A DNA stretch of 64,000 bases from assembly GCF_002952055.1 (NCBI RefSeq), contig NZ_CP021255.1:62001-126000 (forward strand). Direction: 5' to 3'. This document shows, one piece after another, positions 28,633-37,624 of the stretch. The notes under the pieces are model-generated. The model saw only the letters and a program-made list of their open reading frames with translations. It made no database searches and was not told where the DNA came from. Made by a program: the position numbers and the translations under genes. Source of the DNA: Desulfobulbus oralis (GTDB lineage Bacteria > Desulfobacterota > Desulfobulbia > Desulfobulbales > Desulfobulbaceae). Every line of letters begins with the position of its first letter. Within the stretch, counting starts at the first letter, position 1.

Positions 28633-30400
28633 GAAGGTCCCCCCCCTTTTTCTGATTGAGACGCCATTCCTTGCTGGCCACATGTGCCTGCCATAAATTG
28701 CGATACAGTTCACTTTCGGCAAGCAGGCGCACGTGTGTACCTCTGGCCGCTACTATGCCACCGTCGAGCACAACTATCTCATCAGCCGAGGTGATGGTTG
28801 AGAGCCGGTGTGCCACTACAATAAGAGTTTTGTCGTGCACCAATGCATTCAGTGCTAGCTGGATATCCGCCTCATTTTCAGGATCGACGAAGGCTGTGGC
28901 CTCGTCAAGTACCAGTATGGGGGCATTCTTAAGGAGAGCGCGAGCTATGCAGAGGCGTTGTTTTTCGCCGCCAGAAAGCGCACCGCCTTTCTCGCCAACC
29001 ACGTACTCATAACCGTTTGGAAGCGCCATAATAAAGTCATGGCACCGGGCGGCCCGTGCCGCGGCTTCCAACTCTTCCTGAGTTGCATCGGGTTTGCCCA
29101 CACGCAGATTAGCAGCAACAGTGTCGTTAAATAGAAAAATATTCTGAAAGACGAAAGAAACGTGGCGCATCAGTTCGTTGGCGTCAACCTGCCTAATATC
29201 CGCGCCTCCCAATCTTATTGCCCCATTCTTGACATCCCAAAAACGCAAAATGAGCTTAGCCAGCGTGCTTTTTCCTGCCCCCGATGGCCCCACCAAGGCC
29301 AGAAAGCGGCCAGGTTCCAGGTTGACATTAACATCACGCAATATGTCGTTGTCTTCGTACGCGAAGGACACATGTTCTACCCTCAGCGAGGCATCCTGAG
29401 GTGTGGCAGGATTTTCCACCTCTGGCAACTCTGTGCTGAAGAGCAGGGTGTCGATGCGCTTTCGCCCCTCCACCTGCTGTTCTAAAAAAGAACCCATCAT
29501 TATCAATTGCTGGATAATTCCACCCAAACCCAAACCTATAAGCAGAACCAAGACGAGTGCCGAGATAGTCACATGGCCATGCAGCCACAAAAGCGAGCCC
29601 AGAGGCAAAATAAGCAGCATATTGGCGTTTGCTGCCACCTGAAAAAGTGTCATGGGTAAGGCCCAGTGCTCACACATTATATCTTCGTAATATGAACATT
29701 CGGACACACTGTCCACATATTTATTAAATGACGACTCAGTTCGAGTAAAAGCCTTGATAACCGGCATACCATGAATGTATTGCACCATTGTGGTGTTCAT
29801 CTTTTCGCTAGCAGTAAAGAAAAGAGAGCGTGATTCACGATTGCGAGAAATTGTCAAAGCCTGTGCAAAAAAGCCAATAGGTAACGGTGCTATAGCCGCC
29901 AATGCCAACCTCCAGTCTAACCAAAATAAAATTAATATAGTCATCAGGAGCAAAAGCGTACTACCTACCAAATCAGGCAGGTTATGACCGATAAACAATT
30001 CCATTTGTTCAACATCTTCCAGCATTACTTTTCTAATTTGACCACTGGTCTTACGATTAAAAAATCCAAGAGGCAAACGAGGTAATTTTTTTGCAATAGC
30101 TAAACGAAGATGATGCAAAATATCATAAGCAGTAATATGTGATAATACTGCGGCGAATCCAGCAAAAACATACCTAAAGACCAGGCATAACGTAGCAGCC
30201 GTCACATAAGGCCATACCGATGTCGACTGGATGCTGCCGTCATCGACCAAACGGTCAATCAAAAAAGACAATATCACAAATGGTGCTATACTCAGCAGCT
30301 GCGCGACCAACGAAAAAACGCAGGCTACCATCACTTTACCTTTGTGCTGAGCAGCCATGCTGAGCAAACTGCCAAGCGCATTTGCATCTTGAGAGTGCAT
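28625..30400 (-). CDS. ABC transporter, fused permease-ATPase (YbtP/YbtQ-like), first of pair
   Basis: About 591 residues: membrane domain in the N-terminal half, then Walker A GPSGAGKST, LSGGEKQR, Walker B LVLDEATAFVD and AHRLST. The DEATAFVDPENEADIQ stretch is characteristic of the YbtP/YbtQ group. I chose ATG 30400 (MHSQDANALG), with GAAGGA upstream, over ATGs at 30418 and 30457 that lack such a site. It overlaps the partner gene by eight bases, so the two half-transporters are probably made in equal amounts and form a heterodimer. The gene is divergent from the MMPL/RND gene at 30679. Confidence 0.87.
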   Translation of the reverse strand: MHSQDANALGSLLSMAAQHKGKVMVACVFSLVAQLLSIAPFVILSFLIDRLVDDGSIQSTSVWPYVTAATLCLVFRYVFAGFAAVLSHITAYDILHHLRLAIAKKLPRLPLGFFNRKTSGQIRKVMLEDVEQMELFIGHNLPDLVGSTLLLLMTILILFWLDWRLALAAIAPLPIGFFAQALTISRNRESRSLFFTASEKMNTTMVQYIHGMPVIKAFTRTESSFNKYVDSVSECSYYEDIMCEHWALPMTLFQVAANANMLLILPLGSLLWLHGHVTISALVLVLLIGLGLGGIIQQLIMMGSFLEQQVEGRKRIDTLLFSTELPEVENPATPQDASLRVEHVSFAYEDNDILRDVNVNLEPGRFLALVGPSGAGKSTLAKLILRFWDVKNGAIRLGGADIRQVDANELMRHVSFVFQNIFLFNDTVAANLRVGKPDATQEELEAAARAARCHDFIMALPNGYEYVVGEKGGALSGGEKQRLCIARALLKNAPILVLDEATAFVDPENEADIQLALNALVHDKTLIVVAHRLSTITSADEIVVLDGGIVAARGTHVRLLAESELYRNLWQAHVASKEWRLNQKKGGDLHD

Positions 30401-30678
30401 TCTTTTTCCTTCGTTCATACGTAACGTGGATGAAAATGGCGTAATCCCTATACCCATGCTCCACTATTTAACACCTAACTTTTAGCTGGAAAACAAAATA
30501 TTTTTTTAGAACGAAAAAAAATTAATTTCAATAAAATTAGCGAAACAGAAGTCAACCCCTCTTTGCGTTTTTTTCGCAAAAGATAAAAATGGAATCCCGA
30601 AATAGCAGAAAAAATAGCGTAAAATGAATAGAAATTTGAGCTGTATGACTCCCCAGAGAGTTTAGTAAGGATAAAAAA
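30401..30678. promoter_or_regulatory. divergent AT-rich promoter region with hairpin
   Basis: This 278-base region separates the ABC pair (leftward) from the MMPL/RND operon (rightward). It is strongly A/T rich and contains an inverted repeat near 30561-30583 (CTTTGCG, T-run, CGCAAAAG). Promoters for both directions must lie here, but no exact -35/-10 or operator can be assigned by eye. Confidence 0.4.
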
Positions 30679-33027
30679 ATGAACAATATCAACCACATTC
30701 CACTTTCCGGATTTTTTTCCGCCTTCTGCCGCTGCGTCGTTCGTTGGCGCTGGTTGTGCCTGATTACCGTTGCTGCGATAAGTATCTTTTTTTTGACACA
30801 GCTGAACAAAATCCGCTTCGACAATTCCTCGGACATCTGGTTCGTTGACGGTCATCCCTCTCTGGCTGCCAAGGCCCGTTTTGATCGCATCTTTGGCAAC
30901 GATGAATTTGCCTATCTGCTCTTCACCAGCGACAAGACACCATTCACGCCTGAGCATTTCCACCTGATGGACCAGTTGGCCCATGCCCTGGAACAAGGTG
31001 TCCCCTATGTCCGGCAGGTGAATTGGCTTGGCAATGCAGAGCGCATCAAGGGCAGGGATGGCGAAGTCGAGATCAAGCCTTTTTTTTCACAGTCTCCGCG
31101 CACGCAGGCCGAGGTCGACCAGAAACTCACAGAGGCGCTTGATGAACCGAATTTTGCCAATAACCTCATTTCCCCTGATAAGACCGCGTTGACCATGACG
31201 CTGGATCTGAACACCTACCCTCCGAAAGAGGAAGATCTCACACCCCAGAAAACCATTGTCAACGCCATAGATGCCATCCTGGCCGAGGCCCGTTTCGCCC
31301 CCCTGAAGCCTCTGGTTGGGGGCCCGCCCCACTACAATATACGCTACAGCGAATTGGTGAGGCGGGATATGGGCAAGCTGTTTGGCCTGGTGATTCTGGT
31401 ACAGATGGGACTTCTGCTCTTCTTTGGCCGAGGCCCCCGGGCGGTGGTGACGCCACTTGTCATCACCACCCTGGCTGTATTCTGGACAATGGGCACGATC
31501 GGGCTTTTAGGCTTCACCCTAAACCTGCTCTCCTCTGCCCTGCCCACCATGCTGATCTGTGTGAGTATTGCCGACTCTGTCCATCTCATTGCCGCCTTCT
31601 CACACGAAAGCAGACAGGGCATGACGCGCAAGGAAAATCTGGCCAGCGCCATGGGGGAAGTGGGGCTCGCCATGATGCTGACCTCGCTGACCACCGCGAT
31701 CGGTTTTCTGGCCTACCTGACCTGTGCTGTGAAACCGTACCGGGAGATGGGTATTTATGTGGCCTGCGGCGTTGTTTACGCCTTTCTGCTGACCATCGTA
31801 TTGACACCGGTTTTCTACTCTTTTGGCCGGAGCCCGATAGCCAGAAAGCAGAAATCCCCCCGAAAGGTCGATTTTCTCAATCGCCTTTTGGACCGGATGC
31901 TGCAAGCCAGCCTGCATCTGGTGTGCAACCGGCCACGGGCCGTAAGCATTGGCTTTATTCTCGTCATGGTCCTCACATTTTTTGGCTATCTCCAGGTAAA
32001 GGTGGAATCCAATACGGCCAAGCTGCTTTTCAAGGGCCAGCCCCTGCGTGACACCTTAGACGAAATCGACAGACGAATGGGAACCAGTATAACGCTGGAA
32101 TTTCTGCTCGATGCCGATGGGGAAGCAGGCATCAAGGATCCTGACTTCATGAAGAAGCTGGACCGGCTGACCATGGCTGCCGAGGCAAACCCGCTTGTGA
32201 CAAAGGCCGACTCTGTCTCCCGGGTTGTCAAGCAGATGCGCCAGGCGATGCACGATAATGACCCGGCCTATTACAGCATACCGGATACGGCCGACGCAGT
32301 GGCCCAGTACCTCTACTTTTACGAAAGCTCTGGCGGTGCAGCCATGGACAGGCAGGTGGGTTTTCTGTCCGACGTGGTGCGGCTCTCCATCAAGTGCCCG
32401 TATTTCGATACGGCCCAGGCCCGTCAACTGCTGGAGGAAATGCAAAAGCAGGTCCGCGAAATCTTTGGCCCGGAAATGAAGGTCGTCGTCTCCGGCGGCA
32501 TGTCCCGCTATATTGAACTGAACGACATCCTCTACGCCGGCCAGCGGCACAGCTTCATTGCCGCCACGCTTGCCATTGGCATTGTCATGATGACAGTTTT
32601 ACGTGCCGTACGTTTTGGCCTGCTCAGCATGCTGCCTAACATATTTCCCGTTTTTGTGACCATGGGCTTTCTGGGTCTTGTTGGCCTGTACCTGGACGTG
32701 ATTACCGTAAGTTTTGCCGGTGTCATCATCGGGGTGGCGGTGGACGACACCATTCACTTCTTCACCCGCTTCAAGCAGGAATTCGCCCGCTTGGGCAACT
32801 ACAAAAAAGCCCTGGCAGCCACATATTTTTCCGTAGGGCGGCCCATTATTCAGACCAGTGTACTTTTGGTCATAGGCAATGCCGTACTGCTCTTTTCCTC
32901 GGTGCTTGGCTTCTTCAAGCTGGGTCTGCTCTTTGGCGTGGCCTTCAGCGCGGCCCTGCTGGCCGATCTCTGGTTCGCGCCGGCTCTGATCTTACTCTTT
33001 CACCCTCTGGGCAGGGAACGAGCCTGA
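30679..33027 (+). CDS. MMPL/RND-family inner-membrane transporter
   Basis: A 782-residue permease of the MMPL/HpnN-like RND type. A first membrane segment (about 25-45) is followed by a large periplasmic loop, a five- to six-helix block (about 225-400) containing ADSVHLIAAFSHE, a second periplasmic loop, and a second helix block with VDDTIHFFTRFKQE. Proteins of this group move lipids or hydrophobic compounds using the proton gradient. It is followed at 30 bases by a LolA-like periplasmic protein and then a DUF1302-like barrel, making an envelope-spanning set. The position beside the metallophore transporters allows a role in product secretion, but such triads also occur elsewhere. It starts with AAGGAT before the ATG. 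Confidence 0.85.
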   Translation: MNNINHIPLSGFFSAFCRCVVRWRWLCLITVAAISIFFLTQLNKIRFDNSSDIWFVDGHPSLAAKARFDRIFGNDEFAYLLFTSDKTPFTPEHFHLMDQLAHALEQGVPYVRQVNWLGNAERIKGRDGEVEIKPFFSQSPRTQAEVDQKLTEALDEPNFANNLISPDKTALTMTLDLNTYPPKEEDLTPQKTIVNAIDAILAEARFAPLKPLVGGPPHYNIRYSELVRRDMGKLFGLVILVQMGLLLFFGRGPRAVVTPLVITTLAVFWTMGTIGLLGFTLNLLSSALPTMLICVSIADSVHLIAAFSHESRQGMTRKENLASAMGEVGLAMMLTSLTTAIGFLAYLTCAVKPYREMGIYVACGVVYAFLLTIVLTPVFYSFGRSPIARKQKSPRKVDFLNRLLDRMLQASLHLVCNRPRAVSIGFILVMVLTFFGYLQVKVESNTAKLLFKGQPLRDTLDEIDRRMGTSITLEFLLDADGEAGIKDPDFMKKLDRLTMAAEANPLVTKADSVSRVVKQMRQAMHDNDPAYYSIPDTADAVAQYLYFYESSGGAAMDRQVGFLSDVVRLSIKCPYFDTAQARQLLEEMQKQVREIFGPEMKVVVSGGMSRYIELNDILYAGQRHSFIAATLAIGIVMMTVLRAVRFGLLSMLPNIFPVFVTMGFLGLVGLYLDVITVSFAGVIIGVAVDDTIHFFTRFKQEFARLGNYKKALAATYFSVGRPIIQTSVLLVIGNAVLLFSSVLGFFKLGLLFGVAFSAALLADLWFAPALILLFHPLGRERA

Positions 33028-33056
33028 CCCCTTATTCACCAACAGGAGAATGACCG

Positions 33057-33848
33057 ATGAAACCTTATTTATTCTGGATACTTGCCCTTTTGTATTCACT
33101 GCATGTCCCGGCCATCCAGGCAGAAGAACTGAGCGGCAGGGATGTCATGCTCAAGGTTGAAGCAATTGACCGTAGCTATAGCGATCGTCATATAATCAAC
33201 ACTATGATTGTGAAACGCGGAAATGAGCAATTGATACGAAAAATGGAAAGCTATACCAAAAAATATGGCAAGGATCGTCAAGATGATCGCACATATATCC
33301 GTTTTTTGGAACCGGCGGATGCCAAGGATACCCAATATTTGACCTGGTCTTGGGAAGATTTGTCCAGAGGAGATGATATGTGGATCTATATGCCTGCCGA
33401 AAGCTTGACACGTCGTGTTTCAAGTGGTGGAAGAAAAGGGGCATTTATGCGTTCTGATATAGCCAATGAAGATATTCAAAAGCGATCTATTGACGCATTT
33501 AACTATAAACTTCTCAATAGTGAAAAAATTGATGGTGTAGATTGCTGGGTTGTTGAAATGACTCCAATACCAAGCATTGAAGATGAAACCAGCTACTCCA
33601 AGCGGATATTTTTTGTACGTCAAGATATTCATCTACCTGCCAAGATAGATTATTATGATAAGCGAGGTCGATTGCTGAAGCTTGAAACACATGGCAGATA
33701 TAAACAGATTGATGGTGTCTGGACCGCGACCAAACTGCTGTTCACAACCCCTGACCGTGGAACGACTACCATCATGGACCGTAGTGAAGTCACCTACAAC
33801 CAAGGTGTGGATGAAACACTCTTTCAGCCGCAAAACCTTAAACGATGA
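33057..33848 (+). CDS. LolA-like periplasmic protein (outer-membrane lipoprotein-sorting family, COG2834)
   Basis: A 263-residue exported protein. The signal peptide is about residues 1-22 (cleavage near IQA-EE). The body fits the unclosed-barrel LolA/LolB-like family: TYIRFLEPADAKDT, WIYMPAESLTRRVSSGGRKGAFM and a C-terminal segment TTIMDRSEVTYNQGVDETLF. Relatives commonly sit next to MMPL transporters and are thought to carry a lipid-like cargo across the periplasm. Here it lies between the MMPL permease and a barrel protein and overlaps the latter by four bases (ATGA). The gene looks AT-richer than either neighbour, which may mean a separate origin. The cargo is unknown. Confidence 0.8.
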   Translation: MKPYLFWILALLYSLHVPAIQAEELSGRDVMLKVEAIDRSYSDRHIINTMIVKRGNEQLIRKMESYTKKYGKDRQDDRTYIRFLEPADAKDTQYLTWSWEDLSRGDDMWIYMPAESLTRRVSSGGRKGAFMRSDIANEDIQKRSIDAFNYKLLNSEKIDGVDCWVVEMTPIPSIEDETSYSKRIFFVRQDIHLPAKIDYYDKRGRLLKLETHGRYKQIDGVWTATKLLFTTPDRGTTTIMDRSEVTYNQGVDETLFQPQNLKR

Positions 33849-35278
33849 ATGTCTGCCCCAAAAGATTTTCCTGCTGTTGGGGCCTGCTCCTACTCCTCTT
33901 TTGGTCACCGCTTGCCTTTGCCGGTGACGCGCCACTTGCGGGTGACCCCTTTGCCGAAGACTCCGCGCCTGAAGGCCTTGCCCAAGGTGCGGAAGCCTCG
34001 GCAGACAGGCAAAGCAGCAACAGAATCTGGAGTTCTTTTGTACAGAAAGGCTGGTTGGAAAGCCGCAACCAGTTGCGATTGCGGGATGGCCGGGCCATTT
34101 CAACCCGGCAGCGGCTCTGGCTGGAGGGGGGCTACAATTTTCGCACAGCCTCAACCCCGGGAGGAGCCGGGGCGCGGCCGGATATTACCCCCAGTCTCTT
34201 TCTCTCTGGCAGGCTGGATGCGGACATGGCTGCCGCGAGTTTCTCCGACGATGTCAACGATGTCTCAGCCGCCCTGCAGGAAGCCTATTGCACCGTGGAC
34301 GGGCAGTATGCAGATTTTTTCGTTGGGCGAAAGATGGTGCGCTGGGGCACTGGCGATGGCATCAATCCTCTCGATCTGATCAATCCGCAGGATCACCGTG
34401 ATCCCTTTTCCTCTGGGCGCAGCGATAATCGCCTGCCGGTCTTCCTCGGGCAGGCCGCCTTCTCACTGCCCGCGGTCGGGCCGTTTGAGGCTCTGTCCCT
34501 GCAGGCAGTGCTCGTCCCTCTTGCGCAGGTCACCAAAGTGCCCGGCCCTGGCTCACCCTGGGAGACGCCGTCCATAAGGCACATTCGCCAGGCCGCAGCA
34601 GAGGGCAGATTCGCTCTGGAAGAGCAGGACTTGCCTTCAAGTTGGTTCAACGATGGCAAATATATGGCGCATCTGAGCACCACGTTGCATGGATGGGATC
34701 TGGGACTGGCCGCTTTTAGCGGACCGCGCAACTCGCCAGTTCTGGCCAGCATGCCCGATGCGGCAGGCCGTCCTGTGGTGAGGCCGCAATCCCCTGGCAT
34801 GGCCGCAGTGGGCCTCAATTTTGCCAAAGGCCTCGAGCAGTCCACCCTTCGGGGCGAGCTGGGCCTGAAGCCCGCGTATCCGCTCCAGGTAAGGGGCAGG
34901 CCAGATTTCGAACGCAGCGACATGCTCGAGGGGGTCATCGGCCTTGACCGGACTTTTTCCCTGAACCGCTATCTGAACCTGCAGTACTACACCACCCATA
35001 TCCAGGATGCCGGGAAGCTGGGGCAGTCTTGCTGGGCGCATGGCATGACCTATGAAATTTCCGACCAGTTTCTGCAAGACGATCTCAAACTGGGCGTGAG
35101 TGGCATTGTCGGTTTTTCCGGCCAGGGCTGGACCCTGCAGCCTTATGCCGAGTACAAATTTGGAGATGACTGGCTGCTTGCGTTCTCAATCATGTTGTTC
35201 GGGGGAAACGGCAGTGGCGCGTACGGTCAATACGGAGACAGCGATTTTGCCACCCTCAGAATCCGGCGTACTTTCTGA
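33845..35278 (+). CDS. DUF1302-like outer-membrane beta-barrel protein
   Basis: A 477-residue exported protein: signal peptide about 1-27 (LAFA-GD), an N-terminal acidic linker, then alternating amphipathic strands such as RLWLEGGYNF and DFFVGRKMVRWGTGDGINPLDLINPQD, and a terminal Phe (RIRRTF) as expected for BAM-inserted barrels. The WG.GD.INP.D pattern is typical of DUF1302-like proteins that accompany MMPL permeases. It overlaps the LolA-like gene by ATGA and ends the three-gene operon. It is likely the outer-membrane partner of the permease; substrate unknown. Confidence 0.75.
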   Translation: MNVCPKRFSCCWGLLLLLFWSPLAFAGDAPLAGDPFAEDSAPEGLAQGAEASADRQSSNRIWSSFVQKGWLESRNQLRLRDGRAISTRQRLWLEGGYNFRTASTPGGAGARPDITPSLFLSGRLDADMAAASFSDDVNDVSAALQEAYCTVDGQYADFFVGRKMVRWGTGDGINPLDLINPQDHRDPFSSGRSDNRLPVFLGQAAFSLPAVGPFEALSLQAVLVPLAQVTKVPGPGSPWETPSIRHIRQAAAEGRFALEEQDLPSSWFNDGKYMAHLSTTLHGWDLGLAAFSGPRNSPVLASMPDAAGRPVVRPQSPGMAAVGLNFAKGLEQSTLRGELGLKPAYPLQVRGRPDFERSDMLEGVIGLDRTFSLNRYLNLQYYTTHIQDAGKLGQSCWAHGMTYEISDQFLQDDLKLGVSGIVGFSGQGWTLQPYAEYKFGDDWLLAFSIMLFGGNGSGAYGQYGDSDFATLRIRRTF

Positions 35279-35493
35279 TGCTATTGCCTGCGGTGCGGCC
35301 TGAATTCTGAACGACATCTTTCAAGGTATTGTCCATTCCAGACCGGAAGGCGCATTTGACAGTAAATCCTGCCGGACAGGGGCTCCTGCACTGCCGGGTG
35401 AGCTGGGCGATCTGCCCGCCGCCTTCACGGCCAAGCAGCGCATGAAGCTGCCCGCTGCAGATTACCTGGCACTCCAAGTGGCCGCAGAGCAGT

Positions 35494-36633
35494 TCAGGCC
35501 GGAAAAAGCGAATCCGGCGCCGTAAAATAACCGCGCAGCAGCCAGTCCGCGCCCAGGCGTCGGCTTTCCGTCTCCAGGAGGGGCTGGGTAAACAGGCCAC
35601 CTGCATCCGGGCCAGCATTGGGGCCCCGCGTCAGCGGCGTGCCGGTCTCACCAACAAAGCAGGGCGCAAAGAGCAGGGCCACCTCATCCACCAGGCCGGA
35701 AGACAGAAAGGCGGCATGCACCCGGGCCCCGCCTTCCACCAAAACCGAGCACAGGCCCGCCTGCGCCAGATGCCGCAAAACCGCATGCAGATCGAGACCG
35801 CTGGCCTGCTCCGCCACCCGGATCACCTGGGCTCCGGCGGCCACCAGCCCTGCCTCCCGGCCCGCATCGGCACGTTCTCCACAAAAAAGCATAGTTTTTG
35901 CCGCTGACTGCTGCACCAGCATTTTCGCCCCAGGCGGCAGACGCAAAGTGCGGTCCAAAACCACCCGCACGGGATCGCGGCGCTCTTCGGCAGCCAGACG
36001 GCAGCTCAGGGCCGGATCGTCGATCAAGGCCGTGCCCCTGCCCACAAGAATGGCATCCAGCTGATTTCGCAGCCCATGCACGAAATGTCCGGCTTCCGGG
36101 CCGGTCATCGCCCCACCCTGCCCGCTCCGGCGGCTGATCCTGCCGTCAAGACTCAATCCGGCCTTCATCACCACCCAGGGCAGACCGCTCCGCTGCGTTT
36201 TCGCAAAGGGCAGAATGAGACGGCGGCAGGCGGCCTGCAAAACACCCTGCCGCACGCTCAGACCGTGCTCGGCCAGCAGGGCCGCACCCCCGCCCTGGAC
36301 CCGGGCGTTGGGATCGCAGGTGCCCAGCACCACCCGCACAATGCCAGCGGCCAGTATCGCCTCGGTGCAGGGCGGCGTCCGGCCGCGATGATTGCAGGGC
36401 TCCAAGGTCACGTACAGAGTCGCGCCTGCCGTGTCGTGCCCGTTCCGCCGCGCATCCGCCAGCGCCTCCACCTCGGCGTGGGGCTCGCCCGCCCTGTGGT
36501 GATAGCCCCGGCCCAGAATGCTGCCCTCGCGCACGAGCAGAGCGCCCACCGCCGGATTCGGGCTGGTCCGGCCCAGGCCCCTGGCAGCCTCGGCCAGCGC
36601 CAGTTCCATATAGTATTCGTCGCCCTGTTCCAT
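35494..36633 (-). CDS. ribD: bifunctional riboflavin biosynthesis protein RibD (deaminase/reductase)
   Basis: A 379-residue enzyme catalysing the second and third steps of riboflavin synthesis. The N-terminal deaminase has the zinc site HAEVEAL and LEPCNHRGRTPPC; the C-terminal reductase begins near LPWVVMKAGLSLDGRI and includes ILVGRGTALIDDP and VLVEGGARVHAAF. I chose ATG 36633 (MEQGDEYYMELAL), two bases after the nrdR stop; longer in-frame extensions lie inside nrdR. nrdR-ribD adjacency is common in deltaproteobacteria. Nothing unusual was seen. Confidence 0.95.
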   Translation of the reverse strand: MEQGDEYYMELALAEAARGLGRTSPNPAVGALLVREGSILGRGYHHRAGEPHAEVEALADARRNGHDTAGATLYVTLEPCNHRGRTPPCTEAILAAGIVRVVLGTCDPNARVQGGGAALLAEHGLSVRQGVLQAACRRLILPFAKTQRSGLPWVVMKAGLSLDGRISRRSGQGGAMTGPEAGHFVHGLRNQLDAILVGRGTALIDDPALSCRLAAEERRDPVRVVLDRTLRLPPGAKMLVQQSAAKTMLFCGERADAGREAGLVAAGAQVIRVAEQASGLDLHAVLRHLAQAGLCSVLVEGGARVHAAFLSSGLVDEVALLFAPCFVGETGTPLTRGPNAGPDAGGLFTQPLLETESRRLGADWLLRGYFTAPDSLFPA

Positions 36634-36635
36634 GC

Positions 36636-37106
36636 TCAGGCTCGGTGTTTGCCGCTTTCGCCCAGAAATTGCTTCAGTTCCGCCATGAATTCGTTCACAT
36701 CGCGGAACTGGCGGTAAACCGAGGCAAAACGCACATAGGCCACCTCGTTCAGAGCCGGCAGCGCCTCCATGACCCATTCGCCAACCTGGGCGGTGGCGAC
36801 TTCCTTGGCCCCCTGATCCTGCAGCTTCTGTTCAATGCTGTCCACAAAGGCGTCAATGTCCGCCGCGCTGACCGCCAGCTTTTCGCAGGCCTTTTCCAGG
36901 CCGGCCACCATCTTCCGGCGATCCCAGGCCTCGCGGCGGCCGTCCTTTTTGATTAAGAGCGGCATGGTCATTTCAACGCGCTCAAAGGTGGTAAAACGCC
37001 GGCCGCAGCGGGCGCAGGCCCGGCGGCGGCGAATGATGGCCTTGTCCCTGCTGACGCGGGAGTCGATGACGCGGGAATCGCTGTGGCTGCAATAGGGGCA
37101 TTTCAT
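36636..37106 (-). CDS. nrdR: transcriptional repressor NrdR
   Basis: A 156-residue repressor of ribonucleotide reductase genes. It has the N-terminal zinc ribbon CPYCSHSDSRVIDSR...CARCGRRF and then an ATP-cone domain (PLLIKKDGRREAWDRRK). Length and order are typical. It is the first gene after the terminator at 37129-37164 and directly precedes ribD. Confidence 0.96.
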   Translation of the reverse strand: MKCPYCSHSDSRVIDSRVSRDKAIIRRRRACARCGRRFTTFERVEMTMPLLIKKDGRREAWDRRKMVAGLEKACEKLAVSAADIDAFVDSIEQKLQDQGAKEVATAQVGEWVMEALPALNEVAYVRFASVYRQFRDVNEFMAELKQFLGESGKHRA

Positions 37107-37128
37107 GGCGGTTTGTAGCGCAGTTCAC

Positions 37129-37164
37129 AAAAAAAGCCGGCTGCCCGGGAAGGGACCGCCGGCT
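37129..37164 (-). terminator. rho-independent terminator after rpiB
   Basis: Read on the minus strand, AGCCGGC and GCCGGCT arms (37158-37164 and 37135-37141) enclose a G/C-rich loop that can pair further, followed by a run of seven T (37129-37135). It lies between the rpiB stop and the nrdR start and should end the fab-rpiB transcript. Confidence 0.75.
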
Positions 37165-37186
37165 GCAGAGGGCATCCAGACACCAC

Positions 37187-37612
37187 TCAGCAAAACAGCT
37201 CGATCCGCCTCTGGTGCCGGCCGCCGGCAAATTCGGTGGCCAGCCAGACGGCCACGATATCCATGGCCAGCGCAGTCCCCAGAATCCGGCCGCCCAGGCA
37301 GAGCACGTTGGCATTGTTGTGCTCCCGGCTCAGACGCGCCCCCAGGGCGTCGTGGCACAGGGCCGCGCGGATGTAGCGGTGACGGTTGGCCACCATGGAC
37401 ATGCCGATGCCGGTGCCGCAGACAAGAATGCCGCGCTCGAAGGCGCAGTCCTTCATGGCCAGACAGAGCCGGTCCGCGAAATCCGGATAGTGTACCGGAG
37501 CCTGACTGTCGCAGCCCAGGTCCTGCACCTCATGCCCCAATTCCCCGAGAAAAGGAACGAGCGCCTGCTTGAGGAGGTAGCCGGCGTGATCCGAAGCAAT
37601 GCCGAGCTTCAC
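37187..37612 (-). CDS. rpiB: ribose-5-phosphate isomerase B
   Basis: A 141-residue sugar-phosphate isomerase interconverting ribulose- and ribose-5-phosphate. The start MKLGIASDHAGYLLK, the segment VHYPDFADRLCLAM, catalytic Cys in GILVCGTGIGMSM and the REHNNANVLCLGGR segment are the RpiB/LacAB signature. It lies 12 bases after fabF on the same strand, a common arrangement in this group. Confidence 0.95.
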   Translation of the reverse strand: MKLGIASDHAGYLLKQALVPFLGELGHEVQDLGCDSQAPVHYPDFADRLCLAMKDCAFERGILVCGTGIGMSMVANRHRYIRAALCHDALGARLSREHNNANVLCLGGRILGTALAMDIVAVWLATEFAGGRHQRRIELFC

Positions 37613-37624
37613 AGCCGCTCCGCC

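Noticed and set aside
28639-28646. Run of eight C (G on the coding strand) at the ABC gene junction as a phase-variation tract
   Set aside because: Slippage would change only the last few residues of the first ABC protein, and the run more simply serves as the ribosome-binding site of the second.
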